From Galbula dea (lineage: Eukaryota; Chordata; Aves; Piciformes; Galbulidae): a stretch of DNA of 64,000 bases. The translations under genes and the position numbers were made by a program. Where the stretch lies: positions 124,001 through 188,000 of the forward strand of contig VWZX01004901.1 of assembly GCA_013399015.1 (NCBI GenBank), in the 5' to 3' direction. Numbering within the stretch: position 1 is the first letter of the stretch; each line of letters starts with the position of its first letter. The notes below the pieces were generated by a model that saw only the letters and a list, made by a program, of their open reading frames with translations, made no database searches and was not told the DNA's origin. Of the stretch, positions 43,881 through 54,703 are shown piece after piece.

Positions 43881-44424
43881 ACAATCCACAAGCAAACCAG
43901 CAACTCCCTGTGCTGAGCCCAGCCTGTAACTGTCAGTATGGTTACTTCATCTGACCTGCCCAAACTTCAGCAGCTAAAGCATGTGAGGGTTTTTCTGCCA
44001 CCAATTGCTCTGTCATTTCCCAGGAGGTCATTCCACTGGCAGGTTGTGCCCTGGTATGTCACGTCGTGTCCATCAGGTAGCTAGAGCTAGGCTGGGATAT
44101 CAATTAAAGTGCACTCCTATGACCTCACAGTCTGGAAATGTGGAGTCCCAGCTACCCTCCCCAACGTGTGGATGGGGAGGGAGAAAGCTGGAGAGCAGAG
44201 CAGCTCTCGAGGAAAAGCTGTGCCTGGAGAAGGCTTCTCTCTAGCTGCTCTGTCGTCACGCGTCTACCGGCACACGCACGTGGTGGCAGCTGTCAGCAGG
44301 AATTCCTCGCCGTGGATTAAAGCATGACCACTCTCTGCCTGCTCAGGATGCCCCTGGTGATGCACAGCAGAGCAAAAGGCCCACCTGCAGGAAGATCTCA
44401 GAGCTGCTCTGCTCATGGAAACAG
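43881..44424. other. Intron sequence with CpG cluster
   Basis: CpG dinucleotides are concentrated at 44252-44313 in otherwise CpG-poor DNA. No exon. Confidence 0.5.
44252..44313. promoter_or_regulatory. Local CpG cluster with CACGTG E-box
   Basis: About eight CpGs within about 62 bases (GTCGTCACGCGTC, CCGGCACACGCACGTGG, CTCGCCGTGG), with a palindromic E-box at 44277-44282. Too short for a CpG island. Regulatory role is inference. Confidence 0.4.
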
Positions 44425-44800
44425 GAGGTGGTGATCTCCAAGATCATTAAGTCCAGTCATCAAGCCAACACCTCCATGCCAGTCAATCATGTCTCTAAGT
44501 GCCATGTCTACATGGTTTCTGAATAGCTCTAGGGATGGTGACTCCATCACTGCCCAAGTGGTGAAGAAATTGTTCTTAATGTTCAATCTGAACCTCTCCT
44601 GGTGCAACCTGAGGTCATTTCCACTCGTCCTGTAGCTAGTTACCTCAGAGAAGAAATCAAGCCCCACCTCACCCCAAGCTCCTTTCAGGAGCTTTTAGAG
44701 ACCAAAAAGGCCTCCCCTGAGCCTCATCTTCTCCAGACTAACCAACCCCAGTTCCCTCAGCTGCTCCTCACAACACTTGTGCTCTAGACCCTTCAGCCCT
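44425..44800 (-). mobile_element. CR1 type 1 copy
   Basis: Starts inside the 3' end (GATCTCCAAGATCATTAAG) and runs to CACTTGTGCTCTAGACCC. The usual GCCCTGGGCAGCCTGGGCC is deleted between ATCACTGCCC and AAGTGGTGAAG. Confidence 0.92.
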
Positions 44801-44805
44801 TCACA

Positions 44806-45220
44806 AAAATCACAGACTGATCTGGGTTGGAAGAAACCTTAAAGATCATCTAGCTCTAACCCCTCTGCCACGGACAAGGATGCCACCCACTAGCCCAGGA
44901 TGCCCAGGACCACATCCAACCTGGCCTTGAACACTGCCAGGGATGGAGCAGCCACAACTTCTCTGGGCAACCTGTTCCAGTGCCTCACCACTCTCTGAGG
45001 AAAGAGTTTCTTCCTACCACCTAACCTAACTCTCTCCTCTCTCAGTTTAAAACCATTCTCCTTCTCCTATCAGTCTCTGCCCATGGAAAAAGTCTCTCTG
45101 CCTCTTTTTCAAAAGCTCCCTCTAAGCACTGGAAGGTCACAAGAAGGTCTCCCTGGAGCCTTCTCTTCTCCAGGCTGAACAACCCCAACTCTCTCAGCCT
45201 GTCCTCACAGGGGAAGTGTC
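44806..45220 (-). mobile_element. CR1 type 4, classical form
   Basis: TCACAGACTGATCTGGGTTGG, CCTTGAACACTGCCAGGG, TTCTCTGGGCAACCTGTTCC and CTTCTCTTCTCCAGGCTG. Back-to-back in the same orientation with the type 1 copy, five bases apart. Confidence 0.93.
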
Positions 45221-45755
45221 TCCAGCTTGAACTTGTTGTTGAGAGAGAAGCTCCATCACAAATCACCCTCTGCTGCACCCTGGCATTTCTAAGTGAGAAG
45301 TCAAGAGGTCAAAACCTAAGGTCAGAAGAAAGCAGACAGGCAAGACCCCTTTGCTCTACCTGTGGCTGGATTAATCAGCACTTTCCTAATCACTCCTTAA
45401 TCCTCTAATCTTTATTGGATGTAAATTCCAATCCCTTTCCAACAGCTGGGCCATGTTAATCTCCAGTCTGATTACAGTGAAGCCCTAGTGGAAGACTGAT
45501 TGATAAGAGATGGAAAGGTGTAGAATCATCTCCCTCTGTATATCACAATCAGCTCTGCACAGCCTTTCAGGGATCAAAGAACCCCTGTCAGACACCAGCA
45601 AACACAGAGCTGGTCAAACCTCTTCCTGTCTAACAGCAGAGTTGACTATTTGGCAAAAGACAAAGTTCACTTCTGCAGGGAGAAGGAGGACATTGGGTTA
45701 GATACAGTGAGGGATCTGTTGGTGACCACAGCAGGAAAGGCAGCCTAAGAAAGCT
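45221..45755. other. Intron sequence with TAATC motif cluster
   Basis: Non-repetitive. Contains the homeodomain-type motif cluster at 45368-45475. No exon. Confidence 0.5.
45368..45475. promoter_or_regulatory. Cluster of TAATC/GATTA motifs
   Basis: Six TAATC or GATTA cores in 108 bases: 45368-45376 (GGATTAATC, both strands), 45386-45391, 45398-45403 (TAATCC), 45406-45410, 45457-45462 and 45470-45474. TAATCC is the preferred core of OTX/PITX-type (K50) homeodomain proteins. Function is inference. Confidence 0.4.
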
Positions 45756-45822
45756 CACAGAATCACAACATCTCCTGAGTGGGAAGGGATCCACAAGGAT
45801 CATCACGAGCCCAACTCATCAT
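45756..45822 (-). mobile_element. Eroded CR1 type 2 3' end
   Basis: CACAGAATCACAACATCTCC, TGAGTGGGAAGGGATCC and GGATCATCACGAGCCC. Confidence 0.75.
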
Positions 45823-47471
45823 TTAAGGCCATGCTAGAAAAGTGAGAGGGTAAAAGATGAGGCTAGATGCCCTTAGGCATCTTGCAGGAGTTCAGGTTCA
45901 ACCAACCATGTCAGCTTTACCTCCAGAAGGTAGAGCAGGAACAGTGTCGGCATGGAGCAGTTGGCTAAGGAGTTTGTCATGTGCTCTGCATCTCAAGGAG
46001 AAGCAGTACTCATCAGTAGAGATGAGGACAGAATGCTCCACCTTTTGCTCCTGAGCTCAATCAAAGCTCAGGAAATGGCTCCAGCAGTTCAGGGCCACAG
46101 CTCTGGTCCACCAGGAGCAGGCTGGGCTTCCACCAACACCAAGCACAGTGGGAAATTGGTAACACCTCTGACAATGAAATCTCTTGGCAGGATCTCAACT
46201 CTCAGACCACTTGAAACCAAAGCCTCCCTACCAAAACCTACCAGAAGATCACCAGACCAGTAGGGTTGGAAGAGATCTTGAAGATCATCAAAAATCCAAC
46301 CATCAAAAGTTAAAAGATCTTGAAGTGAAAGGAAGCAGAGGCCAATCTCACTCCTGTCTCTCATCCACTGAGAGGAATTTGCCAACATTCACTATTTTCT
46401 CTTGTAAACCTTAGGGATATCAGCTGCTTTTTTATCCCTCAAGGTCTCTCCTCTGAGAGCATAAACCTGAAGGAGAATCTCCTGCTTTGGAAGTGTCTCT
46501 TCCCACCTTAATAATCCTGTGAAAGGAAATCTGTGACCTTTGTGATCGTGAGGAATCACTCAACCTTCCCAAAAAACAGGAAGCCAATAAATTAAAATCC
46601 AATTTGTTGGAACATGGCTGCAATTTAAGCCAGAGCACTGGGGGTTTGTTTTCTCCTGGGGTTTGACCCAGAAGTGTCAAAGTCAGGATTAGTAGCAGGA
46701 TTATTTCCCCCAGATGTGTCCCACCTGATTTCTTCCAGCCTCTTTAGGACATGCATCCACAAAAAGCTGTGCTCTTGGTGGGGACCCAAGAGCTGTAGGA
46801 TCTACTAGAGCTTGTGCTCCCCTCACCATGGAGGAGATTACAAGCAGGTGTCTCTCCTAGAGGAACTTCTACTCTACAATCAACAGGAAACTGGCTCCTA
46901 CCCCCAGCTGTTTGTCATTATAGGAAGAGGAGGGGGGAGAGGGGGACCTTAGGGTCAATAAAACCACACTGCTATTCCTACAGCACCTCCAGTCCATAGA
47001 GGGACCTTCAGTAGCTCAGCTCTGCCCTTGATAAAAGTTTTACAAGACCTCTGCTCCCAACAGCCCTGAAATCAAAGGTCTGTTTACTTAGCCTTTGCTT
47101 GCTGGGGTTTGGGAGAGCAACAGAGAAGATCAAAGGAGAGACCTCGTTTAACATGGCCAAGGACACAAGCGAGCAAGCCTGTTTGTGTTGGATTCCTCCA
47201 GCTGGAGTCTGCTGCTGTCCATCAACACTTTGGGCTCAGTTTCAGCAATATTGGGGGAGTAAGAGGAAAGCATTCAAGACAGGTCCCACAGATTTGGGGC
47301 CTGCTGAAAGAGAAGTGAAAGCCAGAGCAAGGAGCTCAGCTGCTTCTAGCTGTAACAGCCAAGGTCAAGTATCAACTCCTTGCAGGACAAAAAGGAGTAG
47401 AGCAAAGGCATCTGCTGAAGTGCTGCACCACTAAAAGGCAGCTAAAGCCTGCAAGAGGAACCACAAAAGGT
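45823..47471. other. Intron sequence, mostly unique
   Basis: Apart from a 44-base CR1 end at 46262, no repeat is recognised in 1.65 kb. Overlapping open frames at 45857-46414 and 47099-47434 show no known domain. Confidence 0.5.
46262..46305 (-). mobile_element. Very short CR1 type 1 3' end
   Basis: AGGGTTGGAAGAGATCTTGAAG and ATCCAACCATC only. Confidence 0.65.
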
Positions 47472-47753
47472 CATAGAATGTCCTGAGCTGGAAGGAACCC
47501 AGCAGGATCATGGAGTCCAGCTCCTGTCCCTGCACAGGACAACCCCAACAGCCACCCCATGTGTCTGAGGGCCTTGGCTAAATGCTTCTGGGATTCTGGC
47601 AGCCTGGATGCTGTGACTCCTGCCCTGGGGAGCCTGGTCCAGTGCTCCATCACCCTCTGGGGGAAGAACCTTTGCTTGATATCCAACCTAACCCTCCCCT
47701 GGTACAGCTTCATGCTGTTCCCTCAGCTCCTGTCACTGGTCACCAGAGAGAGG
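47472..47753 (-). mobile_element. CR1 type 2 3' portion
   Basis: TCATAGAATGTCCTGAGCTGG, GCACAGGACAACCCCAACAG, GGGGGAAGAACCTTTGCTTG and GTCACCAGAGAGAGGAG. It ends at a plus-strand copy. Confidence 0.94.
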
Positions 47754-47756
47754 AGT

Positions 47757-47890
47757 GTCACCACCCCTGGAGAGGTTCAAAACACACGTAGATGTGGTGC
47801 TGAGGGACACGGGTTAGTGGTGAACTTGGCAGCACTAAGTTCACAGTTGAACTCGACCTCAGAGGTCATCTCCAACCTAAATGATTCTGT
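47757..47890 (+). mobile_element. CR1 type 1 3' end, abutting the type 2 copy head to head
   Basis: ACCACCCCTGGAGAGGTTC, TAGATGTGGTGCTGAGGG and AACCTAAATGATTCTGTGG. A few bases separate it from the preceding minus-strand copy. Confidence 0.92.
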
Positions 47891-48032
47891 GGGGGTGGTG
47901 GGATGCAGCAACACCACCAACCACCTCATCTCCATGGCTTCCCAGTTTCACCAAGTGTCTAAGAACTTCTTACTCCTCAGATATGTCTGAAATTAGCTTG
48001 AAATTAAATCAGCTCCTGGAAGGGATGGAGAT

Positions 48033-48232
48033 CACAGGATCATAGGATTGTCAGGGTTGGAAGGGACCTCAAAGATCATCCAGTTCCAACCCCCCTGCCT
48101 GGCAGGGACACCATCCACTAGATCAGGTTGCCCAGGGCCCCATCAAGCCTTGTCTTAAAAGCTTCCAGGGATGGAGCTTCCACCACCTCTCTGGGCAACC
48201 TGTTCCACTGCCTAACTACTCTCAGATGAAAC
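48033..48232 (-). mobile_element. CR1 type 4 3' portion
   Basis: ACAGGATCATAGGATTGTC, GGGTTGGAAGGGACCTC, CTAGATCAGGTTGCCCAGG and CTCTGGGCAACCTGTTCC. Confidence 0.94.
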
Positions 48233-48807
48233 ACCCCATCAACAACCAACCACACAACCAACAACAACAATCTTGCCACTTGACTCTCATCTCCTTAGAA
48301 GTCCGACCTAGAGACCTGCCAGACATTGATATGTACATGAAGGACACTCAAGACAGAAGGAGCCTTTCAAAGTAGGACTCTTGGAGAGTTTTCTCTGGAG
48401 ATACAACCCCCAGCTGGTATCACAACAGAACCTTCACCAGAAAAATCAGGACTACAGAAATTGGGGCAGTCCTATTTTTTGTCATGATTTCTTTGTTCAA
48501 ATTCCCCAGACAAGTAAAACTTTAATAAAGAGAGAAAAAAAACCCACATGTTAAGATCATGGGGAGAAGACCACACAGGCTGTAGGCTAGAAGAACCCCA
48601 CTAGGTCTCCTCCTTCCCATCCATTTCACTCTACTACCAACAGGAAGGACACTTGAAATCAGAGACAAACCAAACAGAAAGAGACAACCACGGTTAAGAT
48701 CCTTTCTTAGGTCCTTGACTCAAGTCAGAGAGCAAGGGTCACACAGGGACATCTCCCTCTTGTGGGGTGCTGTGAGGACAAACAGTAAATTGCCAGGCAC
48801 CCTGTGA
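48233..48807. other. Intron sequence, nothing recognised
   Basis: CAACCAACAACAA-rich start (48239-48271) immediately after the CR1. An A8 run near 48535-48542. No exon. Confidence 0.5.
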
Positions 48808-49002
48808 GGACAGGGTTGGTCTCTTCTCCCAGGTGACTAGTGAGAGGCCAAGAGGAAATAGCCTCAAGTTGCAGCAGGAGAGGTGCAGGTTGGATATCAG
48901 GAACAATTTATTGACTGACAAGGTGGTTAGGCATTGGCCCAGGCTGCCCAGGGCAGTGGTGGAGTCACCAGCCCTGGAGGGGCTGACCCTGTGAGGACAG
49001 GG
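48799..49002 (+). repeat. 17-bp perfect direct repeats flanking a CR1 fragment
   Basis: ACCCTGTGAGGACAGGG occurs at 48799-48815 and again at 48986-49002, exactly bracketing the CR1 fragment. Consistent with a target-site duplication. Confidence 0.85.
48816..48985 (+). mobile_element. CR1 type 1 fragment lacking both ends, between 17-bp repeats
   Basis: TTGGTCTCTTCTCCCAGG through GGTTGGATATCAGGAACAAT to GGAGTCACCAGCCCTGGAGG. The normal CR1 3' terminus is absent although flanking repeats look intact. Confidence 0.93.
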
Positions 49003-49879
49003 ATGCAGATGGCTACCTAGATGGAGATGCAGGTTTCAAGACCTCCCAGTTTGGCAGGGGAGATCTTTTCCCTAACCAGGCAATAGAGCTTCACTTTGCT
49101 CCAGTCCAAGTCCTCCTCTCCACTCCTCAACTGTTCCCTTCCCCCTCCTCCTGGCTCTGCTCTCCAACCCCTTCCTACACTTGTAGACAGTTATTGTCCC
49201 CTCAGGTGTCACTTAGCCAAGCTAGACAGACATTTACAAGCAGCTCTTTTAATCTGCTCCCATAAATCAGCCCCCCAGTTGTCTGATCCCATCAAGCTGG
49301 GCCTGTCTGGACGAAAACCTTGCCTGTCTCCCTGACATCTCCTGGATGTCAAGCTGTCAGCTCAAGCTCAGAGCTCTTAATCTTCCTCCTCCCCCTCCCC
49401 ACCTCCTTTCTTAATTGCTCCAGACACCACCAGCCTCCTGCCTGTCTCTCAGGCCCGTGGCCCAAACACTTCTTCACTCATCTCCCCTCCTCCTCTAGCT
49501 CTCCACATCCCTGCTTAGACCTCCAAGCCACAGAGTCTTTCTGCAGCTTGTTGAGAAGCCCCAGCCTTCATCTAAGCTTTCATCCAAGCTTCCATCACAT
49601 TTCACCACAACTCCTCTGCTCCAGCCTTGACAAAAGATGTTCTTGCCTCATTCAGAGTCACTTTGTTGCAGGCAGCACTCGGGTCACATCTGCTTCTCTT
49701 TGCTTCTAGCTCTCCTTCTCCTTGGCACAACAAATGGCTGCTACTTTTCTTCATCTATCAAGCCTCCTTCTGGCCTCTCCCTACTGTTCCTATCACCTCT
49801 TCCCTACCAGAGGCCCACTTTCTTCCAGATGGCCCAGATGTCCAGGCTATCTCCTCCTTTCTTTACATTTCCAGCAGGA
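49003..49879. other. Pyrimidine-rich intron sequence
   Basis: Strongly C/T-rich on the plus strand (purine-rich in the FGFRL1 sense), especially 49121-49150 and 49380-49420. Open frames on plus reflect this composition. No gene. Confidence 0.5.
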
Positions 49880-50054
49880 CTAGGGCAGGGATTGGCCTCC
49901 TGGCCTGGAGGTGCTGGTGAAGCCACACCTCCAATCCTGGGTTCAGTTTTGGGCTCCTCACTCCAAGAAGGACATTGAGGTGCTGGAGTGTGTCCAGAGA
50001 AGGGCAAGGAAGCTGGGGAAGGGTCTAGAGCACAAGTGTTTGTGTGGAGCAGCT
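49880..50054 (+). mobile_element. CR1 type 1 ORF2 C-terminal fragment
   Basis: Plus-strand codons read KPHLQSWVQFWAPHSKKDIE and VQRRARKLGKGLEHKC in one frame. Its 3' side is cut at GTGTGGAGCAGCTG, where an opposite-strand copy begins. Confidence 0.92.
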
Positions 50055-50290
50055 GATATCCAACACAAGCCTCCCCTGGCACAGCTTCATGCTGTTCCTT
50101 CAGCTCCTGTCAGTGCTCACCAGAGAGAAGAGATCAGCTCCTGCCCCTCTGCTTCCCCTCTTCAGGAAGCTGTAGGCCAGCAGGAGGTCTTCTCTCAGTC
50201 TCCTCCTCCCCAGGCTGAACAGACCAAGTGACTTCAGCCACTCCTCATCCAGCTTCCCCTCTAGACCTTTCACCATCTCAGATTTTTTCC
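50055..50290 (-). mobile_element. CR1 type 2 fragment without its 3' end
   Basis: ATATCCAACACAAGCCTCCC, CAGCTCCTGTCAGTGCTCACC and CTGAACAGACCAAGTGAC. It joins the previous plus-strand copy at truncated ends of both. Confidence 0.92.
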
Positions 50291-51827
50291 AACCTTCACT
50301 GTTCCACCATTCCACCTACTTTTTCCATCCTACTACCATTATTTTAACATTTAGGAGGAGAGGAAAACCTTCTCCCCTCCCCACCTTCCTCCTCCCCTCT
50401 CCAGACAAACAAGGCATTCAGCTCCTCTGCAGCTCCATTTGTATTGGAGCTGATCCAGCAACCAGAGCACGCTGCTGGAAGCCAAGGTCCCACTTCCTTC
50501 AATACACCTCCTTCATCCTGGCTCCTTGCTTTTGTCCTGCTTTGGTAATCTCCATCTGTGGTCAGGGATAGGAGAAAATTCCAGCTATTTCCCTTCCTCA
50601 GCTGCACAGAGCAGGACTTGCTCTTCAATCAAAAGCCCTGCACCTTAAAGCTCTGCTGAAGTACTTAACTCTAGGCAAGGCTTTGAAATCATTATTTCCC
50701 CCCCTCCTAGTTCTTATTTATTTTCTGAGATAGAGCTCTGAAAACCACAGAAACAAACCCATTTCTGAGAAATACTTCAAGCATTCAGAAGAAACTGGGG
50801 GGAGGGGGCACATAGGGTGGGCTCCAGAGTGCCTGATCTTCTGAAGCAGATGGCACCACCAGCCCTCACCGAGAAGGTGACATTTCCTCCCTCATCCTCT
50901 AAACCTTATCCTCTAGGGTCAACTTTCCTGGAAGCATCAAGAGCAGAGAGCAACTGAAATCCAAGCAGAAGTCACATTCCTGTCACTGCCTTGGTAGCTG
51001 ACCTCCACCTTCCTGCCCAGGATGCTCTGGGCTCCCACACACCTTCTTCTGCTCACGTTTCTATTTTCCCTCTCTCTGTGTTTCCCCCCTTCCCATTCCC
51101 TCTCCTCTACACAAACATGAATTCAAGAGCCAGCAACCACCTTTCTTTTCCTTTTTTTTTTTTGCTTGGCTTCAAGGTCTCTGACAGGGGCTAAAGTTAC
51201 CTCCAGTTCTCCTCCAGCATGGTTTGGGGAATTTATTTCTCTTCCATGTTCTGGACATAGACCTCAGGTCCTGCCAAGGGCTCACATGGGGCTTACAAAG
51301 AAGGAACACTGACAAATATTTATGGAACCTAAAGTGAAACTCAAGACACTGTTAAAATAAAGTTTGCCTTAAGGTTTTTTTTTTCCCCCCCCTCTTTTCC
51401 TGAAGAACTGACCTGGCTTTCTTGGCAGGAAGATGAACCCAACTGCTATTGGGATCTTAACAGCTCATCAGAACCACATGCTTCAAATAAAGCCATTACT
51501 GAGTGGTTCAATTAAACAAACATGAAAATAGACACTTCATCCTCCTTGAACTAAGTGGGATCAGTCCACTCTTGACTCCAGACTGACATGGAAAAGCAGA
51601 GAGTGTTTCTAGAGTAGCTTTTTATCCTCCAAGATCCCAAAGGATCAAGGCAGACCTTGCTTCACACACTACCGAGACACAGCCACTACTCAGGAGGAAG
51701 ACAAGAGCTGCCCTCCAGCCCCCAAAGAAGGACACAGGGTCACTCCCATGGAGGAGCAGAGAAGAGTTTTTACCTTCAGATGAAGCTACAGGAGACAGTT
51801 CAGGCAAGGAAAAAGGAGATGGGTTAG
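50291..51827. other. Intron sequence without recognised genes
   Basis: C/T-rich block at 50366-50402 with several C-runs. T/C homopolymer runs at 51376-51391 and a T run at 51152-51162. No exon. Confidence 0.5.
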
Positions 51828-52135
51828 GCTGATCATCTTTGTGACCTTCTCTGGACCTGCTCCAACAGGTTCATGCCTTTCTTACACTGAGGTCTCCTCA
51901 GAGCAGAGGCAGAATCCCCTCCCTTGACCTGCTGGCCACACTTCTTTTTGCTGCAACCCAGGATGCACACATTGCTGAGCCACATCCAGCTTGTCACCCA
52001 CCAGTCCCTCCCACAGAGTCCTCCTCCACAGAGCTGCTCTCCATCCCTTCATCCCCCAGCCTGCATTTGGGACCTTGCCCATGGCCTTGTTGAACTTCAT
52101 GAGGTTTGCTCAAGCCTGTCAAGGTCCTCTTGTTA
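51828..52135 (-). mobile_element. CR1 ORF2 fragment
   Basis: Minus-strand codons include MKFNKAMGKV (counterpart of the FNKxK motif after the polymerase active site) and GDKLDVAQQC. It is more 5' in the element than most copies and internally compressed. No 3' UTR end. Confidence 0.88.
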
Positions 52136-52518
52136 CATCCTTGGGATCACCATGCCACAATCAAATCCCTCCTCCTCCTCCTCCTCTTTGAACAGAGCCC
52201 TCAACCCTGCAGCCACACAGCTTGATCCTTCTGTAGCCTGCACAGCACTCACCTACACCTTGTTACTCATTAACAGAACCATCTCCTTGCTGCCAAAGAT
52301 CTCTGTCCTTCCTACAGACCACGAGGCCACTCAGCTCTTTGCCAAGTAGACCTCTCAAATATGTACAGTTGAGACTCAAAGAGCCCTTGTAATTGTGCAG
52401 TGTTGTGCAGAGAAATGTTCCTTCTCTGCTCTATGTTGTAGCCTAGGTAGAACAACAGTCTTAGCTCATGGACAGCCAAGGACCACACAGTGACATTGCT
52501 GCTATCACCCCAACACAC
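52136..52518. other. Intron sequence, nothing recognised
   Basis: Includes a (CCT)n run at 52169-52184. No exon. Confidence 0.5.
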
Positions 52519-52710
52519 AAACTGAACCCAGGAGTCCAGGTGTGACCTCCTCAGTGCCCAGTCCAGGAGGACAATGCCTGCTGGCCACACTAGTGCTGCT
52601 CCAAGCCAGGATGCTGTTGGCTTTCTTGGCCACCTGGGCACTCTTGGCCACCTGGCTGCCTCATCTTCAGCTTCTGTCGATCAGCACCCTCAGGTCCTTT
52701 TCCTCTAGGC
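52519..52710 (-). mobile_element. CR1 type 1 ORF2 fragment with local duplication
   Basis: ACTGAACCCAGGAGTCCAGG, GCCAGGATGCTGTTGGC and CTTGGCCACCTGGGCAC. CTTGGCCACCTGG occurs twice in succession (about 52625 and 52643), a small internal duplication. Confidence 0.88.
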
Positions 52711-53502
52711 AACATTTTGCCTTTCAAGCCTAGGAAAGACATTTCCTGCTTCCATGAGACTTCAGTTTTAGGATCAAACTCTACAGTGGTTTGCAGAGAA
52801 GAGCTCCCCACAGTGCCAAGGTTCAGGCCAGGGAAGCTACAACAGCTAAGTGCAAATCTGCAAAGGAGCAGGCTCGAGGCAGGAAGAAGGCTGCTATAAC
52901 TTTGCACCATGGAACAAAGCAAAACACCTTAAAACTCTTCCTAGCTTGTTTGGAGTTTTGGGGTTTTTTTCTTGTTTGCTTGTTTTTCCTCTAAGTGTCC
53001 ACAAGAAGAGGAATGAAGACACTTAGTCCTGAGGTTTAAGTCCATGGCTCCCTTCAACAAGTGCCATTCACCCTCCTCTGCTCTCAGGAGGCTTTTCTGG
53101 AGCAGTTGGAAGATGAGGTTTTCAAAGCCAGGGCTCCAGCAGGTTAATTGTTTCACCTCTTTGTGTTGCCTTTCCTCCCAATGAAAAACAGCTCCAGGTT
53201 TGCAGGAAGGAGCCTCAGGGCTACAACAGATGTCAGGAGCCACTTCCTACAAATTAGAAAAGGAAAGTAACCCCCTCAGGTTAATTATGGGGAGAGGCCA
53301 CACAGGGAGCTGTGTAATGAGCCTGTGGGATGGAGAGAAGGCAACTGCTTCAGATTGGGTTTCAAGAGGCAGAGCATGAAATCTCTCGTGCTGACTACGT
53401 GCTTCCAGACTGCAACAGCAAAGCCTTCTCCCTCTGGCAGGACACAAGCCATACTGCCTGGGGCAGGCAGCAGAGTTAGGAGTCACAGAGTCACTAAATC
53501 AC
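52711..53502. other. Intron sequence, nothing recognised
   Basis: No exon or repeat. A T-rich stretch TTTTGGGGTTTTTTTC at about 52955-52971. Confidence 0.5.
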
Positions 53503-54150
53503 TGCATGGTTAAGGTTGGAAGGGACTACTAAAGGTCATCTAGTCCAACCTCCCTGCTCTAGCAGGGTACTCTAGAGCACAGCACTCAGGCTTGGGTTCA
53601 GATGGTTTGGGAATCTCTCCAGAAAAGGAGACTCCACAACCTCTCTGGACAACCCAGGCCAGTGCTTCATCACTCTCACAGCAAAGTTCTTCCTCATGGT
53701 TAGGTGTAACCTTCTGTGTTCCAGTTTGTGCCCAGTGCCTCATGTCTTATTGCTTGGCACCATGGAGAAGAGCCTGGCTTCACCCTCTTGACACCCTCCC
53801 TTCAGATCCTTCTCTCCACTGAGCAGGTCTCCTCTCAGCCTCCTCTTCTCCAGGCTACCCCAGCCCAACTCCCTCAACCTTTCCTCCCAAGGAAGATGCT
53901 CCAGCAGCTCAGCATCTTTGGAGCTCTCTCTGCTGGACTCACTCCAGAAGCTCCATGACTCTCTTGTGCTGGGGAGCCCAGAACTGAACCCAGTTCTCCA
54001 GGTGAGGCCTCCCCAGGGCTGAGCAGAGGAGCAGGATCACCTCCCTCCACCTGCTGCCAATGCTCTTGCCAATGCAGCCCAGGAGACCACTGGCCACAAG
54101 GGCACATTTCAGGCTCATGGATAACTTCTTGTCCACCAGGACCCCTAGGA
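53503..54150 (-). mobile_element. CR1 type 3, long, with ORF2 C-terminus
   Basis: Complete 3' side (CATGGTTAAGGTTGGAAGGG) through CTCCACAACCTCTCTGGAC to ORF2. Minus codons at 53939-54136 read DKKLSMSLKCALVASG, SREV-like WREVILLLCSALGRPHLENW and VQFWAPQHK in one frame, among the best-preserved ORF2 tails in the window. Confidence 0.95.
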
Positions 54151-54703
54151 CACACTTAGATTGCTCAACTACCCTCTGATGACACCTCTTAGTGGAAATG
54201 TCCTCCCAGCAGACACTACCACAAGCTCAGCACACCAGGGCTTTGCTCCTGCCTCCTTACTGACACAGGTGCCAGGTACTCAGAAAGCCACAGCCCTGGG
54301 ACTAAAGCCTAAAGCTTGGGGCTAGGCTTGGCTGACCTGACCAGCTTATGGCTTTTTTTTTTTTACCTCTCCTCTCTTCTCCTTTTCTTTTCCATCCCTC
54401 CCTCCCCAACAGCTTGCTCCAGGCTCATCTGAGAGCCTGTGTTTCATCAAACCCTTTTCCTTAAGGATCAGGTCACTTTAAAAAGTCACAGATACTCATT
54501 TAAAGCAAAGTGGTGGAGCTCAGCAACTGTTAACTCCACCACAAACCTTAGCTGAAGGATCAGCTCCATGTTTCCTTCCACCAAAATAGACATTTATGGT
54601 CAGGTTAGCATGACCTGACTCCAAACCCAGCAACAGCAAAACCAACACCCCTGAAGGAGCCAGCTAGAGACTCCAGAAGATTTATTACAGTAGAGAGAAC
54701 TCA
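54151..54703. other. Intron sequence, nothing recognised
   Basis: A T run at 54353-54364 next to pyrimidine-rich sequence. No exon. Confidence 0.5.

Noticed and set aside
43330..43929. A 199-codon plus-strand open frame, the longest in the window
   Set aside because: Most of it translates the CR1 type 1 3' UTR at 43555-43880 (e.g. the WILGTISS and GWTSRLDDL words recur in many other CR1 copies). Not a host gene.
49096..49978. Chain of plus-strand open frames of 79-129 codons
   Set aside because: They reflect pyrimidine-rich composition (Ser/Pro/Leu-rich) and end inside a CR1 copy. No domain or splice structure.
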